Source: Clostridia bacterium (GTDB lineage Bacteria; Bacillota_A; Clostridia; TANB77; CAG-508). From it: DNA of 64,000 bases. Position numbers and translations under genes: made by a program. Below, piece after piece: positions 41,846 to 51,140 of this stretch (its first letter is position 1; every line of letters starts with the position of its first letter). The DNA lies in the NCBI GenBank assembly GCA_017475185.1, contig JAFVGB010000002.1, forward strand, positions 193,353-257,352, written 5' to 3'. Below the pieces are notes generated by a model. That model searched no databases. It was not told the DNA's origin and saw only the letters and a list, made by a program, of their open reading frames with translations.

Positions 41846-43971
41846 TGACAAATTTGGCAGTAGGAACAATACTTTATGGTTGGTCTGGAAATGAATTTAA
41901 TTCTAGTGCAGGTACAGTAGGTTCAGAAGTTATAATATATACAACAACTACTCAATTAAATACCGCTATAGGGGATAAAGTTTATAATATATACGGTGAA
42001 GAAATTGATACAGTTACTGGTGTTGAAGTATTTGGTGATTATGAAAGAGATTTGTCAGCTAATAATTATCTAGGAATGTGGGAATCTTCACAAGGTACTT
42101 CGTTAGATACTACTGTTCAAGCAAATACAAAATATATATCTAATCTTTCTGATGGTACTGATACTTATGTTATAAAAGATGTTGAAGCAAGAACTTCTAT
42201 AACAAATAAACAAGATATATTAGTTAGTGGTACGAATATTAAAACAGTTGGTGGAACAACTTTATTAGGTTCAGGTAACATAGCTTTTCCAACAGTTGAT
42301 CAAACATATAGTGCTGTATCGACAAATGCTCAATCAGGTGTTGCGGTTAAATCCGCTATAGATGCTGCAATTAGTTCTGTGTATAAACCAGGTGGATCTG
42401 TTGCATTTGCTTCATTGCCTACACTAGGATCAACAAACGAAGGATATGTATACAATGTTACAGACGCTTTTACAACTACATCTAGTTTTGTCGAAGGGGC
42501 TGGTGTAAGTTATCCTGCTGGTACCAATGTTGCTATTGTTATTACTGATCAAACAAATTATTATGCTTGGTATTTAACTTCTTTCTCTACATTAGTTTAT
42601 ACTACATCAGCAACACCATCACCAGGAGATGCAATTTATAATTTTGAATTTACTTTAACTGATGACACAATTAAATCAGTAGAAAGTGATTATTCATCTA
42701 TTTTATGGAAAAGTGATGGTGTTACATTAACAGCTACACGACAGTCATCTAATGATACTAATTCTACCACATATAAATTTGATACATTAACTGGTGCATT
42801 TCAACCACTACTTGTTTCTGGTACTAATATCAAAACTGTAAATAATGAATCAATACTCGGTTCAGGTAATATTAATATATCTAGTGGAAGTACTTATACT
42901 GCTGGAACAGGTATTGATATTACCAATAATGCAATAAATGTGACTAGTCCTGTATTAATAAATACTTCTACAGGAAATAATAGTATAACAATATTAGGAA
43001 CGAAATCTTCTATTACTAATGCTATGAACATTGGATATAGCTCATCTGTAACAAGACCTGGTATTGCTATCGGTAATAATTCTTCTATAAGTGGTAATGA
43101 AAATTGGGCTTGTGTGCTTGGAACAGGAGCTGGAGCCGAATCTGCACGATGTGGTGTTGCCATTGGTAGTTATGCACAAGTGAAAGCTAATTATGCTATA
43201 CAAATAGGTGGTTCTCTTGATACTACAAGTGCTGTTAACTCAGAAGCCAATACAATGAAAGTATATAATGGAATTTCTAATTATAAACTTCTTGGTTCAG
43301 ATGGTACAATTCCTAACACTAGATTAAATGTAATGACTGGTTCAGATGGTACAAATGCTGGAACAAAGGGTGCTGTACCTGCTCCTACTGCTACAGATAA
43401 TACTAAATTCTTACGTGGTGATGGTACTTGGGCAACACCTACTATGCCAACTGTTGATCAAACCTATGATGGAACAAGTACAAATGCTCAATCTGGTACT
43501 GCAATAGCTGGTGCAGGATTCTTAACAAATAAAGCAACTAGTCCTTATTCTTGGGTTATATCAAATACTGCATCAGGTCAAGATGGTTTAACAATTTTAG
43601 GTAGAGATTCTACAGCAACTAAAGCAAGATCAACTGTTTTAGGTAGAAGTGCTCAGTCTACAGGAAAATCTGGTATTGTAATTGGTTATGCTGCATATGT
43701 TTCTGCTGATCATGCAATTCAAATTGGAACTGGAACTAATTCAACAGCTGATACATTAAGTATTGGTTTTGATAATGATACTACTGCTAATCGTAAGAAT
43801 TGGCAATTGTTAGATGGTACTACTGGATATATTCCAAATGCTAGAATAAATATGGATACCACACCTACAAGTGGAAGTTCAAATGCAATTACATCAGGAG
43901 CTGTTTATTCTGCTTTAGGTGATATACAAACTGCTTTAACTGCAATTATAACTGGAGGAAACAATTCATAA
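41845..43971 (+). CDS. Tail-fibre-like structural protein with repeats
   Basis: A 708-residue serine/threonine-rich beta protein of fibre type. Two similar segments carry 'LVSGTNIKTVGGTTLLGSGNI' and 'LVSGTNIKTVNNESILGSGNI' patterns, each near a 'TVDQTYxxxSTNAQSG' unit. Later, repeated 'CGVAIGSYAQVKANYAIQIG' and 'SGIVIGYAAYVSADHAIQIG' units resemble YadA-head-like beta-helix turns. Such repeats form trimeric shafts. It starts at a TAATG overlap and is followed by an LRR protein, so the pair is likely a host-binding apparatus. Confidence 0.8.
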   Translation: MTNLAVGTILYGWSGNEFNSSAGTVGSEVIIYTTTTQLNTAIGDKVYNIYGEEIDTVTGVEVFGDYERDLSANNYLGMWESSQGTSLDTTVQANTKYISNLSDGTDTYVIKDVEARTSITNKQDILVSGTNIKTVGGTTLLGSGNIAFPTVDQTYSAVSTNAQSGVAVKSAIDAAISSVYKPGGSVAFASLPTLGSTNEGYVYNVTDAFTTTSSFVEGAGVSYPAGTNVAIVITDQTNYYAWYLTSFSTLVYTTSATPSPGDAIYNFEFTLTDDTIKSVESDYSSILWKSDGVTLTATRQSSNDTNSTTYKFDTLTGAFQPLLVSGTNIKTVNNESILGSGNINISSGSTYTAGTGIDITNNAINVTSPVLINTSTGNNSITILGTKSSITNAMNIGYSSSVTRPGIAIGNNSSISGNENWACVLGTGAGAESARCGVAIGSYAQVKANYAIQIGGSLDTTSAVNSEANTMKVYNGISNYKLLGSDGTIPNTRLNVMTGSDGTNAGTKGAVPAPTATDNTKFLRGDGTWATPTMPTVDQTYDGTSTNAQSGTAIAGAGFLTNKATSPYSWVISNTASGQDGLTILGRDSTATKARSTVLGRSAQSTGKSGIVIGYAAYVSADHAIQIGTGTNSTADTLSIGFDNDTTANRKNWQLLDGTTGYIPNARINMDTTPTSGSSNAITSGAVYSALGDIQTALTAIITGGNNS

Positions 43972-44840
43972 TGACTATAGCTAGTGATTTAACTACAATA
44001 AGTACAGCATTAACAAATATTAAAACTTCTATTATTAATAAAGGAGTTATTCCTTCTGGTAATATTACTACATATGCTACAGCCATTGATTCTTTAAATG
44101 TAGTTCAAGATAAAACATATTTAAATTATTGGATAACCACAAGTGGAATTACAAATATAAATACTAATACCACTTTTACAATTAATGGAAGTGGTGAATA
44201 TAAAGATGATTTAACAATTATTGGTTTAAATTTCGCAAACATTAGATTAATCAATGGTTTTGGTGAAAGAACTTTTAGAGCTTGTCAAAGTTTAAAATTT
44301 ATTAATTTTGATAGTATTGAAACTATTGATGGTAAAGTATTTTGGATGTTTCGTAATTGCCAAAATTTAACTTCTATTAATTTTCCAAAACTAAAAATAT
44401 TTAAAGCAGGTGATAGTGGTGGAGCCCAAATGTTTTGTGAATGTATTGGACTAAAAAATGTAGAATTTCCATCTTTAGAAGAATCTGGTGGTGGTAGCGG
44501 TATACAAGGAATGTTTTATAAGTGTTCTGGATTAGAATATGTTTCTTTTCCAATGCTAAGCCGATTAACAGGAAGTTACAAAACTGATCTACAAGGTTTA
44601 TTTCAAGAGTGTACTAACTTAAAAGATGTATTTTTTCCTTCATTATGTACATCTTCTTTTACTAATCAAAACGCAAATGTTATGCGATATATGCTTTTAA
44701 ATACTGGAACAAATTGTATACATACAATACATTTTCCAAGTAATTTAGAAACTTTGATTTCAACATTTAATAGTTATCCATTATTTGGTGGTGACAACGG
44801 ATATGTAACATTAGCTTTTGACCTACCTGCAACTTCATAA
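43971..44840 (+). CDS. BspA-like leucine-rich-repeat fibre-tip protein
   Basis: A 289-residue protein. The N-terminal 45 residues (MTIASDLTTISTALTNIKTS) form a helical module. Residues about 85-285 are a BspA-like LRR array with units such as 'MFRNCQNLTSINFPKLK'. The C-terminal 'NLETLISTFNSYPLFGGDNG' and 'FDLPAT' end is shared with the minus-strand fibre at 59,702. GGAGG lies before the start. BspA-like LRRs bind host or matrix proteins in other contexts, and here probably give receptor specificity. Confidence 0.8.
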   Translation: MTIASDLTTISTALTNIKTSIINKGVIPSGNITTYATAIDSLNVVQDKTYLNYWITTSGITNINTNTTFTINGSGEYKDDLTIIGLNFANIRLINGFGERTFRACQSLKFINFDSIETIDGKVFWMFRNCQNLTSINFPKLKIFKAGDSGGAQMFCECIGLKNVEFPSLEESGGGSGIQGMFYKCSGLEYVSFPMLSRLTGSYKTDLQGLFQECTNLKDVFFPSLCTSSFTNQNANVMRYMLLNTGTNCIHTIHFPSNLETLISTFNSYPLFGGDNGYVTLAFDLPATS

Positions 44841-44851
44841 GGAGGAAACAA

Positions 44852-45109
44852 ATGTTTATTACACAAGTTTATAAATATGAAAAAGACGGAATTGTTTACG
44901 TTGGTGGAAACGTACCAGAGAGTGCAACAATTCTTGAAACAATGGACATCTTAAACGCAGAAGAAGGCTTTGATCTTATCCGTATATCAGATGAGGAAAA
45001 TATAGGTAATTCTGTATGGTTACACGATGGCGATGTTCAAAAAAATTACAGAAAAGAAAAATCTATTCAGCTTGACAATTTACCTGAAGAATCTGTGGAT
45101 AATAATTAA
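44852..45109 (+). CDS. Hypothetical protein (85 aa)
   Basis: A small acidic protein of unknown function (MFITQVYKYEKDGIVYVGGN). It has the strongest ribosome site of the region (AAGGAGGAAACAA). Its third codon positions look more GC-rich than neighbouring genes (for example many GAC, GTT/ACC-type codons), possibly reflecting recent transfer. It ends the plus-strand fibre run and may be a fibre chaperone or accessory. Confidence 0.65.
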   Translation: MFITQVYKYEKDGIVYVGGNVPESATILETMDILNAEEGFDLIRISDEENIGNSVWLHDGDVQKNYRKEKSIQLDNLPEESVDNN

Positions 45110-45151
45110 AAAAAATTATAACTATTATTAGCGCTAACCGTAGTATTTAAT

Positions 45152-45496
45152 TTAAAATTTATTAATTATTTCTAAGATTTTTTCTTTATCTTCTAAACTT
45201 AATTTTTTACCTTTTTCAATTTTAGTTAGATAAGGCTTTGTTTGTTGATCATAATACTTTGTACGTATTTCAGAATGAGCAGCACAAGCCTTATCTAATG
45301 TATCAAAGCAATATGAATGTTTTAATTTGCTAATAGATTTATCTTTATTGACTACTACATCAAAATAATATGATTTAGGTCCATCTAATGATTTAAATTT
45401 TGTCACAATTCCAGATACACCACATATTTTATTTTTAATATCTGGTTTACTATTAAAATGTTCAATATGTTGTTTGTAACCTATAAAATCACTCAT
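45152..45496 (-). CDS. Hypothetical protein (114 aa)
   Basis: Unknown function. It is strand-rich in the first half (CGVSGIVTKFKSLDGPKSYY) with a lysine-rich helical end. It overlaps the next upstream gene by four bases and is the last gene of its run. I see no clear terminator in the 42 bases between it and the convergent plus-strand gene. Confidence 0.65.
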   Translation of the reverse strand: MSDFIGYKQHIEHFNSKPDIKNKICGVSGIVTKFKSLDGPKSYYFDVVVNKDKSISKLKHSYCFDTLDKACAAHSEIRTKYYDQQTKPYLTKIEKGKKLSLEDKEKILEIINKF

Positions 45497-45894
45497 ATTT
45501 TTTCTTTTACATCTTTACCATAAATTGTTTTTGATACTGGTTCAAATCTTTTAATTACATTCATTACTGACCAATGACTAAATAAAGGATTTTTAGCAGC
45601 TAATGCATTCATTTCAGTTTTATGTTGTTCCATAAAAGATTGTGCTTGTTTACGTGATTCAAAACATAATCCTGAATATAATTTTTTTCTTTCTTTAATA
45701 TATTCTTTATCATTTCTCCTTGAAATACCTGTATCCCATGGTTTACATTTATATTCTCCAGGTTTAATAAAAATACAGTTTTTTTCTGAATTAAAATCAA
45801 TAAAACCTTCTCTCGGAGCTAAATTTCTTTTAAATTTATTTGGATTATTACTATTTTTACTCCAAGTATGCATTTTTATTTTTACAACAGCCAT
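45493..45894 (-). CDS. Hypothetical basic protein (133 aa)
   Basis: A basic protein (pattern MAVVKIKMHTWSKNSNNPNK) with a tryptophan-rich end (HWSVMNVIKRF). Function unknown. GAGGGAATTTTTTAA precedes the start and the class-I box lies 67 bases upstream. Confidence 0.65.
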   Translation of the reverse strand: MAVVKIKMHTWSKNSNNPNKFKRNLAPREGFIDFNSEKNCIFIKPGEYKCKPWDTGISRRNDKEYIKERKKLYSGLCFESRKQAQSFMEQHKTEMNALAAKNPLFSHWSVMNVIKRFEPVSKTIYGKDVKEKI

Positions 45895-45933
45895 TTAAAA
45901 AATTCCCTCACCTAATTTTTAATCTTTACTGAA

Positions 45934-45970
45934 ATTATAATATTAAATGTATATAAAAAAATAAAGCCAT
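45934..45970 (-). promoter_or_regulatory. Class-I promoter box that doubles as a terminator arm
   Basis: The minus strand reads ATGGCTTTAT, then TATAAT after 21 bases. The box is also the downstream arm of the terminator of the 46,019 gene. Confidence 0.5.
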
Positions 45971-45991
45971 ATTTCAAAAAACATGACTTTA
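45962..45991 (-). terminator. Terminator overlapping a class-I promoter box
   Basis: On the minus strand TAAAGTCAT pairs with ATGGCTTTA (one G-U) around a 12-base loop, followed by seven T. The second arm is the promoter box of the next run. Confidence 0.7.
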
Positions 45992-46018
45992 TTTATAAAT
46001 CTGTTAATAACTACGTAA

Positions 46019-46645
46019 TTATTCTGATTCGATTGTGATAATCATACCATTATATACAACTTTTATTGGAGCAGATTGTACTACATTAGTGTTTGTATTA
46101 ACAGATTTTTTCTCAATATTATTTACAGGTATTGTAGTATTTTCAAGTAAAGCTTTTAACTGATTAATAGATAAATCCCATCCCCAATTACCTGAACAAA
46201 TGGAATATATAATTTTATCTGTTTCTTTATCTACTCTATATTTTACTAATAAATTCTGAGGTTTTTCTTCACTATTTATTTCAGGCTTATTATTAAACAT
46301 AATTTGATTACTAAAATCTTTGTAAATAGTCCATTCAATTTTTGTATGATCTAAATATGTTTCTAAAGCTTCCTCTATTCTTTGTATAATACCTTTTTCT
46401 TGTACTTTAAGTAAAATAAATTTAGCAATAGCATAAGGTGTTATCAAACTAGATAAAAATTTTGAATCAACTTCTATACTATCTCTTTCTAATAAAGTTA
46501 AAACATCTTTGTTATCTATATTCATTAATAAAGTTGCATTACTATAAATTGGATTAATCTCAGTTAAAGCTTCAATAACTTCTTTAACTGCTTCTTTCAT
46601 AGATTCATCTAAATGCTCTTCAATAAATTTTTCTTCTTCTGTCAT
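46019..46645 (-). CDS. Hypothetical protein (208 aa)
   Basis: An acidic, helical protein of unknown function with a small strand region near the end (PIKVVYNGMIITIESE). No motif is visible. AAAAGGATAATATA precedes its start. Confidence 0.65.
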   Translation of the reverse strand: MTEEEKFIEEHLDESMKEAVKEVIEALTEINPIYSNATLLMNIDNKDVLTLLERDSIEVDSKFLSSLITPYAIAKFILLKVQEKGIIQRIEEALETYLDHTKIEWTIYKDFSNQIMFNNKPEINSEEKPQNLLVKYRVDKETDKIIYSICSGNWGWDLSINQLKALLENTTIPVNNIEKKSVNTNTNVVQSAPIKVVYNGMIITIESE

Positions 46646-46649
46646 TATA

Positions 46650-46841
46650 TTATCCTTTTACTTGATTAGTAAAATTAACATTTACCTTAAAATCAACAGC
46701 TTTTCCTAATTGTGGTGCGATTTCTAATACATTTGCTACTGTAAAAAAATCTTCAAAAGCTGATTTACCTAAAATATTACCTTTACTATCTTTTATTGCT
46801 AAATACCAAACATGATTTTCTTGATAAAAACAAAATTCCAT
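46650..46841 (-). CDS. Hypothetical protein (63 aa)
   Basis: A small beta-rich protein (MEFCFYQENHVWYLAIKDSK). Function unknown. GGAGAAATAAA precedes the start and the next gene follows after four bases. Confidence 0.6.
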   Translation of the reverse strand: MEFCFYQENHVWYLAIKDSKGNILGKSAFEDFFTVANVLEIAPQLGKAVDFKVNVNFTNQVKG

Positions 46842-46876
46842 TTTATTTCTCCTATAAATTATATTTTTATAGAATA

Positions 46877-47866
46877 TTATAAGCTATCTGTTTCTACAAA
46901 TAAATTTATATTAAATTTTGGTTCAGTTTTATCTTCTTCATATGGAATATATCCACAAGGGTTAGTAATATATCTTACATTTCTTTTTCCAAATGTAAAA
47001 TCACATCTATTATGTACATGACCAGATATAACAAGTTTTACCGCTGGCAACGTAATATCTATCCATTTTTCTAAATCAGATGTATAACTCGCATTAAGAA
47101 GTCCTTTTTTATATTTTTCAGATATACATTGCGGTGATAAGCAATGATGAGTCATAAGTATAATTTTAGCTTTAGGATTTATTTTTAAAATTTCATCATG
47201 ACATCTTTTTACTTCTTTTTTAGCTAATTTATGTAATTTTAAATAATATTCAGGCGAAAGGTAAAATCTATTATTTTCTTTACCCCATTTAAAATCATTC
47301 ATTCTACTACCAGCTTCAGCCATAGTTTCATTACGAATAATTTGCTTAGTTAATTTTTCTACTGGTTCATATTTACTCGGAAGACCATAAAGTCTAGTCC
47401 AAAGATCCCATGATTTTAATTTTTCATTAAATTCTTCAAGTGTTAGATCACAGTAATTATAGTCAGTATAAAATGTACTTCCAATAACAGCTGTATTTTC
47501 ATCTATCCAACACCAATCATTTTCTAAGTATCTCCAAAACAAATGAGTAATTGGAAATTCTTGTTTTAATTCTTTTTTAAGTTCAGACAATATTGGATGT
47601 TTATTATCTTTAGTATATTCGTAACATATATGATTACCATCCGTAAAGATTACTCTTTGATTAGGAAAAAATACTTCTAAAAATTCTTTGTGTTTATCAA
47701 TACCAGCCGCAATATCACCAGCAATAAGATTTACACAATCAGTATCCTTTTGTAAATCTTTATAATATTTTTTATAAAACAAACTAGTATTAATTGGATC
47801 ATTAAAGTCTGGTCCATTTATTCTTGATGTATAATGTATGTCAGATATTATTCTAATTTTTGTCAT
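46877..47866 (-). CDS. Calcineurin-like metallophosphoesterase (329 aa)
   Basis: The motif set is complete: SDIHYTS near the start, LIAGDIAAG, FTDGNHICYEY, ILMTHHCLS and VISGHVHNRCDF. It is larger than the one at 24,549, with an insert in the middle. It lies in the run that also holds an RNA ligase (450 bases upstream on the same strand) and a polynucleotide kinase, so a role in RNA end healing is possible. A TAATG overlap couples it to the 47,866 gene. Confidence 0.88.
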   Translation of the reverse strand: MTKIRIISDIHYTSRINGPDFNDPINTSLFYKKYYKDLQKDTDCVNLIAGDIAAGIDKHKEFLEVFFPNQRVIFTDGNHICYEYTKDNKHPILSELKKELKQEFPITHLFWRYLENDWCWIDENTAVIGSTFYTDYNYCDLTLEEFNEKLKSWDLWTRLYGLPSKYEPVEKLTKQIIRNETMAEAGSRMNDFKWGKENNRFYLSPEYYLKLHKLAKKEVKRCHDEILKINPKAKIILMTHHCLSPQCISEKYKKGLLNASYTSDLEKWIDITLPAVKLVISGHVHNRCDFTFGKRNVRYITNPCGYIPYEEDKTEPKFNINLFVETDSL

Positions 47867-48321
47867 TAAAGCATTCCATCTGTATATTCATATTCAAGTA
47901 ATTCTTTTATTTTCTTAATTTCATCTTTAGTTAATGGTTCTTGATTTCCATAACCATATGCTAAATGATCCAATTTTTGTAATAAAAGACCATTTGTAAT
48001 TTTCATTTCTTTTTTATATTTTCTAATATGATCTATACCGTCTTCATAACCATTATTATAAGTACCAACTTTATGAATATCACCATAGGCTTCATCAATA
48101 GTATCTTCATCTAAATCAATATCATTAATAAATACAGATAAATTATAATCATTAGAATTAGTATTTAATTTTTCTAATGCATTACTTATTTCATTAATTT
48201 CTTCCGGTGTATATTTTTCTGAATATTTTTTAATAAATTGTTGAATAATACTATTTCTAGTATCTTCATCAAATTGTATTTCTACATCTGTATATTCATT
48301 TATATCAATATTATGTATCAT
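47866..48321 (-). CDS. Hypothetical acidic protein (151 aa)
   Basis: Strongly acidic (INDIDLDEDTIDEAYGDIHK) and helical, unknown function. It overlaps both the RNA ligase gene (4 bases) and the phosphoesterase gene, so the three are translated together. Confidence 0.65.
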   Translation of the reverse strand: MIHNIDINEYTDVEIQFDEDTRNSIIQQFIKKYSEKYTPEEINEISNALEKLNTNSNDYNLSVFINDIDLDEDTIDEAYGDIHKVGTYNNGYEDGIDHIRKYKKEMKITNGLLLQKLDHLAYGYGNQEPLTKDEIKKIKELLEYEYTDGML

Positions 48322-49541
48322 TTAATTTTTTCTCTTTCTAAATTTATAAGAATTTCTTTATATTTAATATGCTCTAAATAACGATCATAATTAGGTACTT
48401 CATTTATACCTTCAAAAAGGGCAAATTGCATATCTTTATAATTATCATTTACCCAAGCTGCATATAATCTACGAGCAGTTTTTTCATCATTTAAAGTTAA
48501 CATATTATTAAATTCATTTTTACCTATTTTTCCATATTCCTCTAAAACATGTTTATATTTAATAACATTTTTTTGTATTTCTTGAATTTTTTCGTTTAAT
48601 TCTGGAAATACTTGTAAAGCATCATCTATTGTACCTTCACGCATACCTTTCCATATTTGTTCGTCAGTTGTATCAAACATTCTACGATATCCTTTTAATC
48701 GTATATAATCTTCACATTTTATTTTAACACGATTAAAATTTTTATCTACAACTACTACACCTTCATCTTGATCACCTTTATATGAATTACATAATTGTAA
48801 TACTTCATCCATATTGTGTAAATCAAAATATTTGACAGTATTAAACTTTTTGATACCTGGAATTATTGCTTTAGCCATATCAAGTGGATATTCGTCATAA
48901 GTATAAAGATTTCTACAACCTAAATATACTAAATCTGTTTTTGGATTATCTACTAAAATACGCATTTTTGGTGATATTAATTCAAACATATAGGTATAAT
49001 CTGGATGAAATTCACTCAAAGTTGCATTATTCTTTTTTATACAATAATCAATTAAATCCTGAACAGTATTACAGGTATCTGTTTCAATTTCTTTATACTT
49101 AGAAGGAATTTTGATCATTTCCTTCCAAGGTAAATTAGTATTCCATCCATTATTAGTAATCCAATGCCATTTATTATCATAATAAAAGAGCTTAATCAAG
49201 ATACCATCTACTTTTTGTTCTACTAAAGCAGAAGACCAATCTATTTCGGGACAAAATGATTGACCATAATTACCAAATTTAGTAAATGGTGCTACAATCA
49301 TAACTGGATTATTTGGATCTTTTACAGAAACAATACAACCTCTACAAAGTCTTACGTATTCATCATTAAAATCACTAAATAAGCCATCATATGACAACAT
49401 ATATAATTCTGGATATAATAAATTATTATCCTCATCTTTCCAAGGACATTGCTTAATAGTAATAAATCTTGGTTCTTTTTCTAAAAAAGTTTTCCAATCT
49501 TTATTATTTTTAATTAAGTCTATTAATATATCATATATCAT
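48318..49541 (-). CDS. RNA ligase, T4 Rnl1-like
   Basis: A 407-residue ATP-dependent RNA ligase. The nucleotidyl-lysine is K110 in QKVDGILIKLF. RLCRGCIV (66-73) and the APFTKFGNYGQ region come before, and DEGVVVVD and KIKCEDYIRL after. The C-terminal domain is helical, as in Rnl1. T4 Rnl1 with PNK repairs tRNA cut by the host PrrC nuclease. Here a kinase gene (51,635) and a phosphoesterase (46,877) lie in the same run, so RNA repair is likely. Confidence 0.88.
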   Translation of the reverse strand: MIYDILIDLIKNNKDWKTFLEKEPRFITIKQCPWKDEDNNLLYPELYMLSYDGLFSDFNDEYVRLCRGCIVSVKDPNNPVMIVAPFTKFGNYGQSFCPEIDWSSALVEQKVDGILIKLFYYDNKWHWITNNGWNTNLPWKEMIKIPSKYKEIETDTCNTVQDLIDYCIKKNNATLSEFHPDYTYMFELISPKMRILVDNPKTDLVYLGCRNLYTYDEYPLDMAKAIIPGIKKFNTVKYFDLHNMDEVLQLCNSYKGDQDEGVVVVDKNFNRVKIKCEDYIRLKGYRRMFDTTDEQIWKGMREGTIDDALQVFPELNEKIQEIQKNVIKYKHVLEEYGKIGKNEFNNMLTLNDEKTARRLYAAWVNDNYKDMQFALFEGINEVPNYDRYLEHIKYKEILINLEREKIK

Positions 49542-50113
49542 TTTATACTCTTTGTAATATATTTTGTTATCATATTTACTGTTGCATTTCTTCCTGCTGC
49601 TACCTCTATTGCATTGTCTATTAAAAGTTTAATATCAATATCATCATCTGGATAATTATTATACTTACCATACATATCTAATGCTCCTAATGCTTCTCTA
49701 CTACCTGCACCTATAGCATTATAATGTTTTATAGCTTCTCCTACTTGAAAATCACTTTCTATTTTATATAATCTATTTTTAATACCAATCAATATTTCAC
49801 CAGGAGAAACTTGATCAGATTCGTCTGTTTTAATGCATACTCCATTGTCAATAAACAATTTACGAATATTATTAATGAGTTTTGTTCTAACATACTTATC
49901 AATATCTTCATCCTTTCCTAATCTAGGTATTACTAAATTATACATTAATAAATCACGCATTCGAAAAGATCCAGCTGTAGCAAATAAAATATTATTTAAT
50001 TTAAACACTTTGCTGTCACGTCTAGTTTCTTGAACATTATCATCATCTGTTCCAGCCGTATCTCCAACAAAATACATTTTATTTTTTGCAATATATCCTA
50101 TACAGCATGTCAT
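49538..50113 (-). CDS. Proteasome-like Ntn hydrolase (HslV/proteasome-beta type)
   Basis: A 191-residue protein with an N-terminal nucleophile of proteasome type: after the initiator Met come Thr2 and CCIGYIAKN, then GDTAG (Asp18), DSKVFKL (Lys35) and ATAGS. The region NAIGAGSREALGALDM matches the 'GSGxxxALGAL' part of proteasome and HslV subunits. The free threonine would cut peptide bonds after Met removal. HslV needs the ATPase HslU; none is adjacent, but a single-ring AAA ATPase lies at 38,373. It overlaps the ligase gene by four bases. Confidence 0.8.
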   Translation of the reverse strand: MTCCIGYIAKNKMYFVGDTAGTDDDNVQETRRDSKVFKLNNILFATAGSFRMRDLLMYNLVIPRLGKDEDIDKYVRTKLINNIRKLFIDNGVCIKTDESDQVSPGEILIGIKNRLYKIESDFQVGEAIKHYNAIGAGSREALGALDMYGKYNNYPDDDIDIKLLIDNAIEVAAGRNATVNMITKYITKSIK

Positions 50114-50292
50114 TTCTTTATTTTAGATAACCTCTTTGTTACTGCTTTTTCAATACGTCTTTCTTTTCTATTTTTCTTTCTAAATGTTCTAGCACTTCCA
50201 TAATTTTCTGCAGTCCATGAACCATCATCTTTAAATTTCATTCCAAATAAATCTGAAAATGATTTTTGTTCTGTTTTATTTTCTTCTGTCAT
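50110..50292 (-). CDS. Hypothetical basic protein (60 aa)
   Basis: A short protein with a very basic C-terminus (RTFRKKNRKERRIEKAVTKR), which suggests nucleic-acid binding. Function unknown. GAGGATATTATATT precedes the start and it overlaps both neighbours by four bases. Confidence 0.6.
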   Translation of the reverse strand: MTEENKTEQKSFSDLFGMKFKDDGSWTAENYGSARTFRKKNRKERRIEKAVTKRLSKIKK

Positions 50293-50708
50293 AATATAAT
50301 ATCCTCTTTTTTAACATTTCGATAATTTTTATCACCAGGTAATATAACTTTAATATAATTATCTTCAATATCGTCTTTAATACTAGGTCCAAAAGCTAAC
50401 GCATCAAAAGCGATCATAGAATGTAATTTTGGTTCTTTATACATTTTGCTATATTTATTTTTAGTTTTAATTAAGTTATATTTAAACATTTGCATAATCT
50501 TAGTATACGTTTTAGAATTACATCTAATATTATCTACATGATATTTATTGAAATTATTAGATTTTTTCATTTGTTCAATATATTTATCTAATCCTAATTT
50601 TTGATATAAATCACCAAAACAATAAATTTTTTTATCTGAATAAATAACATCAGAAATTTTTAAAATTTTTGTATTCTTTTTAAATATTTTTCTTAAAAAA
50701 TCTAGCAT
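50289..50708 (-). CDS. Hypothetical basic protein (139 aa)
   Basis: A lysine-rich protein of unknown function (MLDFLRKIFKKNTKILKISD). I chose the ATG at 50708 because AAGGATGG lies eight bases upstream; an earlier ATG at 50717 overlaps that site. It follows a class-I promoter. Confidence 0.65.
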   Translation of the reverse strand: MLDFLRKIFKKNTKILKISDVIYSDKKIYCFGDLYQKLGLDKYIEQMKKSNNFNKYHVDNIRCNSKTYTKIMQMFKYNLIKTKNKYSKMYKEPKLHSMIAFDALAFGPSIKDDIEDNYIKVILPGDKNYRNVKKEDIIL

Positions 50709-50738
50709 CAATTCCATCCTTATTTAAATTATAATATA

Positions 50739-50771
50739 TTTATATAGAATACAATTTTTAAGTAAAACCAT
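50739..50771 (-). promoter_or_regulatory. Class-I promoter: ATGGTTTTAC box plus TATAAA
   Basis: The minus strand carries ATGGTTTTAC, then TATAAA after 17 bases, 54 bases before the start codon. It begins the run that includes the RNA ligase and the proteasome-like gene. Confidence 0.65.
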
Positions 50772-50774
50772 AAA

Positions 50775-51140
50775 TTAATCTTTACATAATTTATCTAATT
50801 TTTCATCATTCAAATATATTTTAAATATTGTTAAAATATCATTATATGATCTTAATAAAAATGCAAAATTCTCATCTAAATCTTCTATTATAAAAAATAA
50901 TTTTATTAATTGAAAAGTTAATCTATCTTCTTGTTTATTTCTTAACGAATTTACAAGAGAAGGACATATTTTAGTAGTTAAAAACGTTAGAAATTCATCA
51001 TCACAATGATAAAAATTATTATGTTGAATATAATCATAAGTATCTTTATATAATGTATATTTACTTCCTGGAATAAGAAAAGCAATATGATATAAATCAG
51101 ATCTTCTATTATATAAGTTGTTGTAATTCGCTAAAAACAT
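50775..51140 (-). CDS. Hypothetical protein (121 aa)
   Basis: A helical protein rich in aromatic and acidic residues (DSYDYIQHNNFYHC-like middle). Function unknown. The ATG at 51140 follows AAAGGAT; a TTG upstream is less likely. It overlaps the next upstream gene by 32 bases. Confidence 0.6.
   Translation of the reverse strand: MFLANYNNLYNRRSDLYHIAFLIPGSKYTLYKDTYDYIQHNNFYHCDDEFLTFLTTKICPSLVNSLRNKQEDRLTFQLIKLFFIIEDLDENFAFLLRSYNDILTIFKIYLNDEKLDKLCKD

Noticed and set aside
45110..45151. Terminator between the convergent genes at 45,109 and 45,152
   Set aside because: Only an AGCGCT core and A/T runs are present; no stable stem with T run is visible.
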